A stretch of 64,000 bases of DNA. It comes from Asterella californica (taxonomy: Eukaryota > Streptophyta > Marchantiopsida > Marchantiales > Aytoniaceae). A model generated the notes under the pieces. That model was not told where the DNA came from. It made no database searches and saw nothing but the letters and a program-made list of their open reading frames with translations. Below, piece by piece: positions 45,040 through 57,515 of the stretch (within the stretch, counting starts at the first letter, position 1; each line of letters begins with the position of its first letter). Made by a program: the position numbers and the translations under genes. The DNA is taken from contig JAYKYS010000012.1 of assembly GCA_036924285.1 (NCBI GenBank), positions 3,720,001-3,784,000 on the forward strand, given 5' to 3'.

Positions 45040-46080
45040 AGTTGCAGCTACCGCACGGCATCGAAAAATCGACACGATTGTGAGTAAACGAGATATTCAT
45101 TCACAATTGTTTCATTTTATTTTCATTGTTTGTTGAACTAACGGCAAAGAAAGCGATTCATTGTATCGGCAAAGAGATAGAATCAAGAATTGGAATCCAG
45201 ATTCACTGTACCGATTGAAGATGAAAAGATCTGATCTGAGTAGCACGGGACGAGACGCTCTTTAAGGATCAGGTTCTTTCACTAAGACTTAATTTTCATT
45301 TCTAAGTTGCCGTAAGTTCAATGAACAATGAAAATCTAAGTTTGAATGTCGCAGTGTTTAATTGTTTACATTCATCGCTGTATCTTCGTTTGCTTAGAAA
45401 TCAATGTTTGCAGTGTTTACATTCATCGCTGTATCTTTGTTTGTAAACTCTAAATGTCACAGTGTTGGAGTAACTTGAGTACAATCGTCTTCTTGCAACG
45501 CCTTCTTATTCTTCGCTACTGTGCTTGCATGCTGATTTAATGACACTGTTGACATATATATTTGGATATATTTGGAATGAAAACACAATGTTCCTATCGT
45601 TGTAACAAGCATCAACCTTTAATCGATTTACGCGTGCTCGCAAAGAATCCAATCCGTTGGACTTGATAATTTTCAAGACGTGTAACATTTGTTATACTAA
45701 AGCCGAGAGGAATGGAGGGAGTACAATAGATCTCGATAATGAAGAAGACGCGAGCTTCTTAGTTACGGTAGAGTGTGAGATGTCTGAAATGTTTGACGTA
45801 CTGAAGGAGTGTTTTGCCGCAAAACTGACCGAAGATAATGTTGTTTTCTTTCGACAGACTGTTTGTCCAACTGACGAGTCTATGACAAGGGAGTTTGCGA
45901 GTTGAAACTCGAGTAATGGTAGTAGTAAACTGTCGTCTTTGATAAAGATAAACGTCCATTTTCGACTTAGAATTTATTAGTTCTTATTACTGGGATGTCC
46001 GAAATCCACGTGCTAGCTCGAAGAAAACGACGGTATTCAAAACAACCCTCTGGTGTACCTCGAGCTGCGACCGAATTACA
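45040..46080. other. mostly unrecognised; one coding-like stretch
   Basis: Plus 45657-45905 is open for 82 codons (CNICYTKAERNGG, DLDNEEDASFLVTVECEMSE) and may be an N-terminal part of the transposase that follows, but I cannot show it. A tgcagtgttta/cattcatcgctgtatct block near 45350-45440 is duplicated with a period of about 60 bp. Confidence 0.35.
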
Positions 46081-46089
46081 TATGAGAGA

Positions 46090-47700
46090 GTCTACATCTA
46101 TCTCACAGTGCGCTCAAGAGAAAAATGAAAGATCTGCAAGTTTGAGTGTGGAGGTACCGTTCGAGTCATCTTAGACACATGCTCAAAAGTAATGCTTCTA
46201 ACTTGTCAACATCTGTTGCTACATGAAAAAGACTTACAAGCTGAAAGCTTTTCCAAGAGAAGCTATTGTGTTTTTAGAAGGCATCGCCACCATGAATATT
46301 CGTAACTCGAAGTGTATCGTATGCTCTGCAATAGGGGCATCATCAATCCTCTGAATATAACAAGGTCCAAGTATATTTTTGGATTTCTGAGGTACAGTCT
46401 AGACAGTACTTGCGTGACATCGATGACCAGGTGAGATCTGCCTCACTACTAATCAGAAGTTCTAGATTTGCATCAAAGAACTTCGAGCAAGTGTTGTATG
46501 AACACACTGACAATTTCATGTCGTTTAAGTTCTGCACTCCTTTCTTCGAGCGAGCGAGTTCAATACGCAAAATTGTAATAGATAGTACGTTCGACTAATT
46601 CTATGCGTTTTGAACTGTTCGTAGTTGCTGTTAACTTGGTAGGATTTGATGTTCCGCTGGCATACTTGTTTTATTTGAAGGTTGGTGATGGTAAGAAGAC
46701 CACCAGTTCTGAGACTGAGCAACATCGTAAGACAGTGCTAACATCTTGGTTTGTGTGCTTGAGAGATAGAGGCTTGAAACAGTTTTGTCTTCACAGATAA
46801 GGACTTTCGTCAAATCTCAGCATTACGCATAGCGTTTGTTCCAGTGTACATCCAGCTATGTTTGAAGCATGCCCAAGTGGCTGTAGAGGTAAAATTTATG
46901 TCATTAAGAAAAGCATCAAGCTCTTATACTTGAGTAGAAGCAACTGCGATTTTCCCTTTCATTGATTCATACTGGGTTCCTGCATCTGTTCTTGGTGGTA
47001 CTAACTTTCCGGGAGTTCAAACAAGAAAAGAGGTGTTAACTTTGCTCACCAGTCACTATAATCTGCATCAATTTATTTCGAACTCTTCAGGTGAGTTCGA
47101 GTCATCAGAGGCTCTCCATGCAAGGGCATTTCATGAAATGTATGACTGATGTGAAAGACATAATTGTGTCTATCTGTGAGGATATTTGTGGAGAGAGTGG
47201 TATAGTCTCACGACATTCAACATCTTCAGCCGTTCATCGAAACCTCTCCTTAGTTTATCGCGAACTACTAACATCGGAAGTCACTGGAGAAAACTTAAAC
47301 ATGACTATAAGTATGCACTGAATAGACCTCGTCTAGACAAGTTGACATTGATAATAGCAGAAAGTTTAGTCGTTGACCTGCAGACAGTGTTGGACCAAGT
47401 GCTCAATGGGAGGACGTTTCCTTCGTGGTGAGAGACATTCAGGGTTACATGACGGAAGCTTGCAACACATCCTATTTTGACAACTTTCACTTATTTGACT
47501 TGCACGAGCATATGGGTCTGCTCATGTCCTCATTTTTTGAACTCGCCTTGCTCAATCAAAAATCAAAGATCTCCTTGCTATCGAAAGAGACAACATTCTG
47601 TTTCTGAAAGAACTCGACCAAAGTTTTTTTGTCTTCGAGCGCAAAGTGGAAGTTTGTATTCAGAACTTGCGGTCTAGAAGGCAGGAGCCAACTTGGGAGT
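46090..47700 (+). pseudogene. decayed MULE (Mutator-like) transposase
   Basis: Plus-strand pieces in order: FPREAIVFLEGIATMN near 46250; YLRDIDDQVRSASLLI from about 46407; RKIVIDSTF (first catalytic-type Asp, codon 46581-46583), then after a frameshift TNSMRFELFVVAVNLVGFDV and PLAYLFYLKVG; TVLTSWFVCLRDRGL; after another frameshift SFVFTDKDFRQISALRIAFV (second Asp, codon 46796-46798); QLCLKHAQVAVE with the C..H pair; then SSEALHARAFHEMYD, GYLWREWYSL, SRTTNIGSHWRKLKHDY and NRPRLDKLTLI. This is the order of MULE transposases of the kind common in fungi and also present in other eukaryotes. The usual Glu in the TT..ES.WR motif is Gly here. At least two frameshifts and two stops inactivate it. No terminal inverted repeats were found. 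Confidence 0.75.
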
Positions 47701-47810
47701 CTTCTGGGCCTTCTTTCTATTTGTGTTAGTATTAGTTAGTTATTTGCGTTGTATATTAGTTATTCTTTTGTAGGTGGTGTCTACCGTTTACATAATTTTA
47801 TGCAGTGCAG

Positions 47811-48030
47811 GTCACCCGGATGGTCTAGATCTACTTGGTCAACTTGAGTTCAATTCCCGAGTGGGTGGTTAGTTCTTCTAAATCTACGTTAGAACTAGAA
47901 AGTCTGGATTACTCGCTATCTATCCTTTCCTACTTATGGCTGTCAGCTGAGTCAGATAAATGTGTTCTGTTTTTGGTTTAGTTTTGTATGTGATGGTTTT
48001 CAATATTCGTACAATTGTCTCGGTCTACAA
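47811..48030 (+). repeat. possible tRNA-derived SINE
   Basis: A possible A box (GGATGGTCTAGA, from about 47818) and B box (GTTCAATTCC, from about 47850) are spaced about 30 bp apart, and the short stem cacccg/cgggtg could be tRNA-like. A T-rich tail follows. The body has no second copy here, so this is tentative. Confidence 0.3.
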
Positions 48031-48526
48031 CCTCCTTTAGCTGGAGCTCTTTAGCTCTTTGGCTCTTTGTAAGGTCTGTTTGGCTGCCTCTCTGCACTCT
48101 ATGTAGATCAACTGGTCGTATGGCGGCAGTTTTTGGACTTGAAAAAGTCATGCGAGCAATTGCTAATCTGGAACCTTAGCTGATTGTGGTTCCAAAAATT
48201 TTGTTCGGGTGAGAGCTTCTGTTCATTCAACGGGTGTTTAGAGCAAGGGTCCTTGAAGAGCCCCAGTCACCGTTCTGCTCTGGAAGGTGGAACCACGGCA
48301 CTCGACCCCTTTCAGCTTGAAGTTTGTAAGTGTAAACATGATGTAAACACTGCCTTGAATGAAACGATTAAGGAGGTTCGTAATAAGGATGTGGTCAAGT
48401 AAATCCATGTTACAGTGCCTAAGGGTGTAAGATCTAAATAAAATCGTCAAGAAATAGAGGTAGTGTCTGATTTTATTGTCGATACAGTCGTTTATAAATT
48501 GATGGTTAGGTCTGTATGGTTGGGGT

Positions 48527-48593
48527 TATATGCTTTACGATGGCCCCTAAACATATTATGGGCCATCGTAAAGGGGCCATCGTAAAGCATATA
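48527..48593. repeat. 21-bp-arm palindrome with triplicated ggggccatcgtaaag
   Basis: Arms 48527-48547 and 48573-48593 (tatatgctttacgatgg type) are perfect reverse complements. The loop contains a further gggccatcgtaaag, and another forward copy follows at 48594-48609, so the motif occurs once inverted and three times direct. Confidence 0.85.
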
Positions 48594-48619
48594 GGGGCCA
48601 TCGTAAAGCACCAGCGAAG

Positions 48620-49040
48620 TAGAACCCCTCCTCCAATGGACACACTGAACTTCTTTCCGTTTCCACCAGCTGAGTCATCTCCCCCACTTGACTTACTCTC
48701 GGGATGCTTTAACTTCTAATATGCCTTACCGGAAAGTGATTGACGTTTAACACATGTAAGAAAGGTCGTTCCTTCTATACAGAACCTTTCATATTAACTA
48801 TGAACTATGAATACAATGCTACAATTCCATGGAGTAACATGATCTGTCCGCAATATCCGAATTAACTAAACTTGGCTCTTACAAACTTCAACAATTCAGC
48901 TAGCTAGATTTAAGTTGGCCCTACAAACTAAGTTCGCTGTTAACCAAAAGAACATGTCTCAAAAACATCTCTTTCAATCAGAAGCTCGATTATCACCTTA
49001 CACGCGCTGCTATAAACAGACGATACCATAGACACCGTGC
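48620..49040. other. no gene recognised
   Basis: Short open frames without motifs; no counterpart elsewhere in the window. Confidence 0.35.
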
Positions 49041-49049
49041 ATGATGTAA

Positions 49050-49990
49050 TCCAGGACTCTACCATGATATGAGTTGCGGTACATAAAATATAGTCCACGA
49101 ATACCAACGCTCCAATGGACGATAAAAAAATGATTTATGAACAGATAAACATAGTGGTGGAGTTACAACGATGCATAGTCTTGTAACTTCATCACTAGGC
49201 GTCCAAATGAAGTAGACGAAGTGCCCATGGAAAGCTAACAATGAGCTCTACCAGTTGATGTTATGAAGTGAAAGTTGTGTACAAAAGCTCATTTTTAGTC
49301 TCATGAGTGTCTTTGGGGCGATAATGATAAGTATCAAAAATAAATTTCCAAGTAGGAGCCGGTCCACGACATGACATCCATCTCCTCCAAACGTATGCAT
49401 CCTCCGGTATGCACCAGAGATACCAACCAAGGTGTGGACCGACACACATCGTCTTGTCGTCCTACTTCTCATCGTAGTCGACCTCATACTCAAGTTTGCA
49501 ACTTGATCGTCATCTTGAAGTTGCAACTCTGTCATGATTTTTCGTGGATCCGTGCTCATAGATCTTTTTTTCAACCTCCCACCAATCACCCCTTCTAGAT
49601 CTACACGTCTTTCAATTGCATTTGAAGACATAGAGGACTAAACTATCATACCAAAGAAATACCTCCCATCAAACCAGTTTAATCTCACCATCGAGGTCTG
49701 TGATCCTCATGTCGTAGTAGACATAACCTGCCATCCCAATCATTACCCTGCATTCTGATTGTGACCTTCAACCTCAAACCTGTACATGTCATCTTTCGTA
49801 TGAATCTCTTCTTTTTTATTTTCTAAAATTCAAGAATCATATTGCTGCAACCAAAATCCTCAGTCGTAACCATCATTCTCTCGCTGTACAATGATATCCT
49901 CCTCAATCATTATCCTCTCTGATCTCTTCGTCTGAGAATCCTTACAACCTCCCAAACACATTCTCTCAACCTTAATTATCTTCAGCAATG
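49050..49990 (-). mobile_element. inverted 3' fragment of the gag-only element
   Basis: Read on the minus strand it corresponds to the hydrophobic tail and 3' leader of the gag element (49990-49700, matching 43640-43800), then the stretch before the right LTR (49680-49400, matching 60260-60540), then a decayed LTR part (49400-49050). Its outer edge abuts the start of duplication copy 3 at about 49997. Confidence 0.7.
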
Positions 49991-49998
49991 GCTTCTCT

Positions 49999-50361
49999 AT
50001 GACGTTTGGTGACGATCTCTTGCCGAGCTCTCGACAATGGATGCGGCTATGTCGAAACCTGACGGAGAGAACTTTGACAACTGTAACGCTCGGGTATCAC
50101 GTCCCGCACACCTTTACTGTTGCAGTTCACTATGCCTCAGTAGCAGTCACGAGTGACGTGGTACGTTTGGGTGACTGTGTTCAGTTAGACTATCGTACTC
50201 CACGTTGGTCAGGCTGCCGAATTACCGTAGGGACAAGCTTATTTACATATAATTATCGAAGTTTTTACCAAAATTATTCAGAGCCTTGTGCTTTAGAATA
50301 TGTGGGAAATGATAATTGTTTCTTCAAATCATCTTACGGGAAATTAAGTACTTTAGTATGA
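49999..50361 (+). other. conserved unknown ORF, copy 3 (longest version)
   Basis: Open for 120 codons from an ATG at 49999: MTFGDDLLPSSRQWMRLCRN, LTERTLTTVTLGYHVPHTFT, VVRLGDCVQLDY, then a Tyr/Asn/Ser-rich end. Three copies keep the first 70 codons recognisable, with changes that mostly respect the frame, which argues mildly for past coding. No family assigned. Confidence 0.3.
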
Positions 50362-53300
50362 AATATATATCTACTCAAAATATAGAATTTATTATATATT
50401 TAGAACTCGCATGAAATGTGATGTCTTAATTAGTGTGTGAAAATAGTGTTCGTAAAAATACGAAATAAACTCATTTTCTTCAGTTTGTACGAATAGCTTG
50501 TCACTACTACAAACTGTGCGTCAGAGTCTCCGATTAATCTGTCAAAACGTAGAAGAGCTAGAGGGTTCGACCGAAGTCGTTGAGTCACGTTTGGTAGCCG
50601 CTTCGCTGTAGTTGGTTGTAGCAGAAGGTCGGTTCTTAACCAGACTACCACCCTTGTACGTCTCACAGAGTATATCATGACCAAGAAACGTCATTTCATG
50701 GGCCCGGGAACATGAACGGTAAAATAAATATATTGCCCTAAATTTTCAAGTTTCCTATTGCTTGTTGCACATTTGGTTCATTATTACACAAGCGTGCATA
50801 TATATTCATCCTCTTCCAAGTTCGGAGGAGAGGAAATATACATTATTTTTAATTTATATTTTAACTCTTAAATTAAAGTGGTGAAATTAGAAATGTTTTT
50901 GCTCGTTGAAAGCACATGTCTTTATACCAGAAACAAGTTTAGTCTAGAGGACTCTTTTATGAGTTCTGTGCAACTGCATAGTCCATGTGTCATGAAGTTA
51001 ACCAAGTGGCTTTTTATTTTAATATTTTAAATTTGATTTAGCATTTAATTTTAGTAATTTAATTTTAGAATATTTTCTCACTCTAAAACGAATTTCAAAA
51101 CCCACTCGAGCAATCTTCCCATTAAGTCTTCGCTTTACTCTCTGTTGCTTAATGTATTTTTGAGCAAACTCTTCTGAAACCAATTGTCAGCAAATTGCTC
51201 TTGATAATTTGTTGGCATGTATGAATATTTTATCTTTATCTTTTCCTCTGCCAGAAATGCACTTTGTACTGTACACAATCACGCAGTGGCCCTAAATTAA
51301 AATTTCCTATTGCCTATTACTCACTGGCTCATTGATTGCTGGGTCCTTTTCCGTTTACAAATATGCATGAGTGTTCTTATGATCATGTCCTAGAGCTTGT
51401 GCACGATAATGCACTGCAATAGTGCGTTCACGTATGGTAAGCTACTGTTCGAGTGCGTGGCTCGTAATCATATGCAGGGTAGTGCATTAGACAGCATCAC
51501 ACTTATTAGTGCATCTCAAGCTTCATCCAGCAAGAGCATCTCCAATGCAGGTCTTCTAAGTAAGGAGGAAGTGGTTTCTCGATCTTAAACCACTCCGGGA
51601 GGTAGAACCGAAGGAAGTGGAAGAGAGTGGAATGAACGAGAAACCACGACTACAATCATGGTTTTTAGAGAGAAAGAATAAAAGAAATATAAAGTCTTGA
51701 TTATTTTGTACTTGATATTTAATTTATTCTAATTTTTTAAAATATATTGTTTAAAATCATAACTTATAAAATTCTATATAAGATCATGATTTATCAACTA
51801 TTTATGATTTATCAAATGACTTGCTTGATAATCCATTGGAGAGGATTATTCACATAACCAGTCAAAACTATGAAAGAAGAATTGTTATAGTTCCGTAACG
51901 AGTTACGGGTTAAGTAAGAAAAAGTCTTTAAGTTAAGATATCCTCTAATACTGGCATGCTTCCATAACTTAAAGATTCTGATGGAGACTTAAAATCAAAT
52001 CGTTTGAGGAACAATTGTGGTACTCTTGATGCTATTAGCTTAAAGATCTTTTAAAGATAATTCTCTCGTGTTATCAGCAAAATATATAGAGTTGTTCTCC
52101 TAAAGGTACTCGCGAGAGAGGTAGTGCAGGGGGTGGGGTAATCTGTATAAGAGCAAAAGTTCCATGCTGAAAATAGCTTAAAAAACAAATGAAACAAAAA
52201 AATTGAAATATTTTACAAGGGGTGATATAATTAAGCCATGTCAAAACAAAAGCTCCACATGGAAAAATAACTCCCAAGAACAAAATTCAACAAACAAAAA
52301 ATTTTAAAATCATTCTGATTCTCTTAAAACGTAACCACAAAAGGAGATTTTCTGATTACCAATGTTACTTATAGGGGCAGAGGAGGTTGAAAGTTTAAAC
52401 CCACAGCTGAAGATTTTTTTGACATCAAGTATAAAAGTATTAAAATGAATATTTCTTTTATGCTCCCAATGTACTTTGAGTCTGAAGAAAATATTCCTTT
52501 TTACTCCAATAACACTAAATCTTCATCTTAATATTTCTTTGTCAATATTTTTTGGAGATGAATCATAACTTGTAAAGCTCATTAACAGCTTAAAGTTGGT
52601 TCTTTATAATTTCAAGTTGAAATGAAAACATAATCATCATAATCATTTTCTGCATAATGGTTAAATTTCTTAATTCTCTGAAAATAAACTCACAAAATAA
52701 AATCTTCTAGGTCACTCGAAGCACTTCTAATCATACTCTAACTTTAAACAATATTGAAGTAATAAACGTATGTATAGCATAAGCCATTGGTCCACACTTC
52801 ACTCCCTTGGTTCCATCTCGAGGAGTGGTTTAAGACTAAAATGTCACTATCGTAGTTTTGGCTTTCAAAGGGTAAAGGAGGAAAGAACTATGAAATCTAT
52901 ATTACTTTACGAGGAGATCTAACAGTTGAATCACGTTTCTAATGGTAGTATTTAGTAAAAATAATTAGATAAAATAAGATAAAACTTAAAAATCTGATAA
53001 TATTTATCCACCAATCTTGGTTTATCAAAATATCTTTTCTAAGCAAATGTGGAGGATGATATATCGTATATAAAACCATTCGAACTACCAATTGAGCTCG
53101 TGCAAGAGACTCATCGTGCGGCCATTCACAAATCCTTTTTCTTCTCTCATCTCATATTTATTGTAGTTAATGGAACGGAATTAAAAGATGATTTTTCTTG
53201 CAGCTGACTCCCCAGGTCGTTTGGAGTGATTTTAAGTCAAGGATACTCTCTGTTGCTCTTGATGTGACCAGCTTCGTTCACCTAGAGAAAGATTTCGTAG

Positions 53301-54939
53301 TATGTAAAATAGTATCGTATCCTCCCCAGATAAACATAAATGTAGTACAGTTGGGGAGAGCATATATATCATAATTTTCAACTAGTAACAATTTTACTAT
53401 TAGCTGTAACCTTTCTCTGCTAAACGTCCAATGATAAATTAAATCCTGCATTCTTAACATCGAGATGAAGCGTTGAAATCCACTGTCCCATGGGATAATG
53501 TAATGAAAGAGAGTTTAACAATGAAAATTAGAAAATCAAGAAAGCCAGGTTTTAAATTAGATCTGAAAGCCAAATGTTTTGAAGGGGTCTTCTTACTATG
53601 TAACTATTGTGTCTGCTCATGATCCGCCTAACATTACACTAATTGCCTTCGATTCCATTCGTCAGGAAATTTGCTCCGCATTTGTACATTTCCTTTTCCT
53701 TATGTGTATAAATGTGGAGCTAATTTAATTTCTTCATGTACAGGATTTAAAAGGCACAAATCATGCAGTGAGTGAAATTATTTAGACACTTTAGAAGCAA
53801 ACAGTAATGTTACAGTAGCGAAAACTTCCTTCAACTGTGCAACACAGTTGAAGGAACACGGGAAGGAAACTGCAGTTGTAGTTGCACAAGAACATAGCGT
53901 CGTACCCGTAAAGTTTGCTTTCAAACTTGTATCTAAATTGACTCCATTATAGTTCTTAACAGTCTTTTTCCCTTGAAAATTCCGCAGCATGAATGCGAAC
54001 TTCCAGCGTATTTCCTAACATCATGCCATAAATGTGACATCGACGAGCTACCTCCCAGACTGTTCTTATCCGAAACTCATACTTCACCGTCCGTCTTCCC
54101 CAGCTCGCGAATATGACGTTTCTTGGTCGTAAAATTTGAACCTGCTCTGAGACGTACAAGTGTGAAGGACCGGTAGCAATTTTCTTCTCTAACTATAACC
54201 TACGGCTCAGAAACGGCTATGAACATAAGCTCATCGAGTTCGGCCCATCTTCCGCAGAGATTGTAAGCGCGGCGCGATAAGGATGTGGAGTTGGTGTGAC
54301 AACAATCAGAAAGCGTGCATAGGCGGAAAGCGGCGGAATAAGCAAGACGAAACTTTGAAGTGTTAACGTTTATCGGATATGATCGCTCAGAAAAAGTTTA
54401 ATTTTGGTAGAGGTTAGTTCACTGCCATACACTTCTTTAAAATATAGTTAACGGTGAGTTATATGTAGCTCTATAGATGTTATACGGACTTGAGAGCAAC
54501 AGGCGGAAGCTCAAGGGTCGGTTGAGAATGGCGCGGATTGCTGTTGGCGATTGTGACGTCTTGGGATTTAAAGGAGTGATCGGCCCATCGAAGACCAATC
54601 TTTTCCCTGTGCTCCACCACATCTGTACTTGCTTGTACAAGTGCTTTCTCGTAGTGTGGCTCTTTTCGGATTGATTGGGACTGACACTGGAACAATGGGA
54701 TGTCGTCACTGAAACAATCGAATGCTGCTATCGCCAACTAGCTTGAAGATCTGCATATCCTAACAGATAGTACTTCAGGAAAGTTGACCTTCAGCCTTTC
54801 GTGGAGTCTTCAGTCTTGATTGTTCGCAGCAATATCAAGCAGTCTATAACAGTTACTATACATTGCCTTACAACGAGTCTCAGAACCTCAGCGCTTCTCC
54901 GCCTACTTCAGCAATCTACCGTATTGTTGGTTTGTGAAA

Positions 54940-56505
54940 ATGGTTTCGATGGCACAATTCATCGTGGGGATAGTCGGGAACATCACGTCTATATGTTTGT
55001 TCTTCTCTCCATCGTAAGTAAACGGGTATTCGGATTCGGATTGTCAATCATTTTTAAGATCTAGAAACCGTCACGAACATTAGGTGTATCTTGCCTTGCT
55101 AAGCTAGGAACCCCAGAGTTTCTTCCGGTAGCTATTCAATAGTTTGGCCACAAGCTCTTTGCGCGAATTATATATCACTTCAATATTTGCTGCATTTCTG
55201 CATGCATGGACTCGCTGAAATGCTCTGGACAGTAAGAGAGCATTCCGAATGTCAGTGAAGGTGGTAACCATGTGCAACTACGTTTTTAGTCGATACGATT
55301 CACTGAACTTGTTTAACGTGTTTCTGCTATGGCCTCCGCAGACCCACGTTTGTCAAGATATGCAAGATGAAATCAACAGAAGAATATTCTGCAGTTCCTT
55401 ACATCGCTACGTTGTTAAATTGTTTACTTTGGTTATTCTACGGATCTCCGTTTGTAAAGATGGGCGTGCTGGTTATAACCATCAATGCCGCGGGTGCATT
55501 TATCGAGATCGTTTATCTTTGCATATACGTAGCTTATGCAAAGGACAGACGACAATTGGTGAGATGGTTCTTGTAGCATGGATGATTCGCAGCTTTCCTC
55601 TCATGATCATATTGCCAGCGCTATTTCATGCTGCACATGGCATTATAACGTACTCACAGAAGGGTATTGACAGAAGGGTATTGAGTTATCGAGTTTCTTT
55701 GTTTTGACTTTGCAGAGGAATGCTCTGGTGATGCTAGTGGGTGTCATTGTGTTCTTCGTCGTGGTGGTTCTCGTGAACATGCTCAGCTTCCATCAACATC
55801 ACAGAAGAGAGGTTATCGTAGGTGTTCTCTGCGTGATAGTTGGCACTTCGATGTACGTCTCTCCATTGACAGTGATGGTAAGAATATTCTCGCAACTCCA
55901 TGGCTTCTGCAAAATGTTCACTTTGCTTCTGCTCATGTAAATCATCGCATATATAGTCCATTGGCAAGTAACGATCCATTCGTCTGGACTGCTGCGTTTG
56001 CAGAAAACCGTTATGCAGACAAAGTCAACGGAGTTTATGCCTCTACCTTTGTCCGTGTTTAATCTGCTGAATGGTATCATTTGGACTGCTTACGCTTTGA
56101 TCGGGCGAGATTTGTTCATTACGGTACGTATGTCTGACATGAAAAAGTTTATACTTTCAGAATAGGAAAAAAAGGTTCTTCCCACGAGTAGTGGTTCAAA
56201 CTTCCATGCAATACTGGAGCAGTGTCACCTTAAATCTTACTTGTTAGGAATATATCATACTGATTCACGTTCACTGTTGGCTCAGTTTACTGCAAAATTA
56301 ATTCTCAATACAATGTCATGTGCAGATACCGAACGCTCTTGGAGTGTTTTTTTCTCTTTGTCAACTCACACTTTACGCATGCTACTGTGGAAACTCCAAA
56401 GTACGCCTTGCAGACAAAAGTACCGAATTTGAAGGACCGGCTGCAAGTATATCAATGGGCAAAATGCCGGCGCCTACAGATCTAGAGAACCATGTGCCTA
56501 AGTAA
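54940..56505 (+). CDS. SWEET: SWEET bidirectional sugar transporter, copy 3
   Basis: Five plus-strand exons: 54940-55013, 55342-55558, 55716-55877, 56004-56123 and 56326-56505, GT-AG and in phase, 250 codons, each exactly 16409 bp from its copy-2 counterpart. Both MtN3/saliva repeats are complete, with the conserved prolines in SPSPTF, SAVPY, VSPLT and MPLPLS and the pocket-type Asn73, Trp178 and Asn194. The tail ends LENHVPK as in copy 1 (LENNVPK). Tail differences from copy 2 are a Gly-to-Val change and a Glu-to-Asp change after CGNSK. An in-frame start at MVSMAQF fits the family. Intron 2 contains a doubled acagaagggtattg. Expected role: passive sugar efflux or uptake. Confidence 0.93.
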
Positions 56506-56949
56506 AATGGCAGTTAGAGTACAGTAGTGAATATATATATAGTTATTTATACCTTTAGAGTTAGACTCTTAGGGAAGAAGAAAAACTAAGATTTTGATCT
56601 TGGAGTCGGAAAGGACAGGCGACGCAATGTATAGCCAACGGATGGAAAGATCACATCAATCCGTACAAGGGAAGGAGACCTAAAGGGCCAAGCAACCAAC
56701 TTCCCCAAGGGAGAAGAACATCGAGGCTAGGGCCCTTATCAATAGCTCTAATGTACTTGTCTGTTTATAAGTATAATAATTAGGATGAAATGGACCCTTA
56801 CTCAAATTGACCATACAAGAGAACCCTATAATGGTGTCACCATTTCTCAAATGAAGGTGAGTTCTAGCGTGTAGAGATTAAGGACGTTTTAGTGGAAAGT
56901 TACGTGACTTGCCCAATCACTGTGACCGTTCACGGTCCGTTAGAGCGTT

Positions 56950-57515
56950 GTCGTATCGTGGACAGGTTTCTACATGAAAATCAAATTTCGATGCTTGTCG
57001 CTCCAAAGACATTCATGAGAAAGCAAGCTAGGTCTCAGCTTACGAGCTTTTGGCACGATTTCGGATCTTTACTTTTATCGCATCAGTGGATAGAGCTCTT
57101 TGTCAGCATTCCATAAGCACTTCGTCTAATTCGTTTGGACGCCTAGTGGAGAAGTTACAAGACTCGAAAGATGAGGAAAACAAGCTAGACCTCCGTTTAC
57201 GGGCTTTTAGCACAATTGCGGATCTTCACTTTCATCGCACTGATGGGTAGAGCTCATTGTCAACTTTTCATGGGCATCTTGTCTACTTCATTTAGACGTC
57301 TTGTGGAGAAGTTACGCGATTCAAAAGAAGGGAAAATCAAGCTAGGCCTTAGTTTACTCCGTTGACTCGGTATTTGGAGCTCCAAGCGCTATACTAAAGA
57401 CGCAAAGGGCCTGCTTCTTCATTGTTGAAGAAATCTTGTACGTACAGAGACTGACTTAAGGGGGTTACTTGAAGGACTAGCTTGCATCTGCGATCTGTAA
57501 GCGGATGGTTTGAGA
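56950..57515 (+). repeat. left LTR of the gag-only element (copy 3)
   Basis: Paired with 60535-61100. Internally it has a twice-repeated module: a cttcg/cttg-tctaattcgtttggac stretch followed by gtggagaagttac, near 57120-57160 and 57290-57320. Confidence 0.7.
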
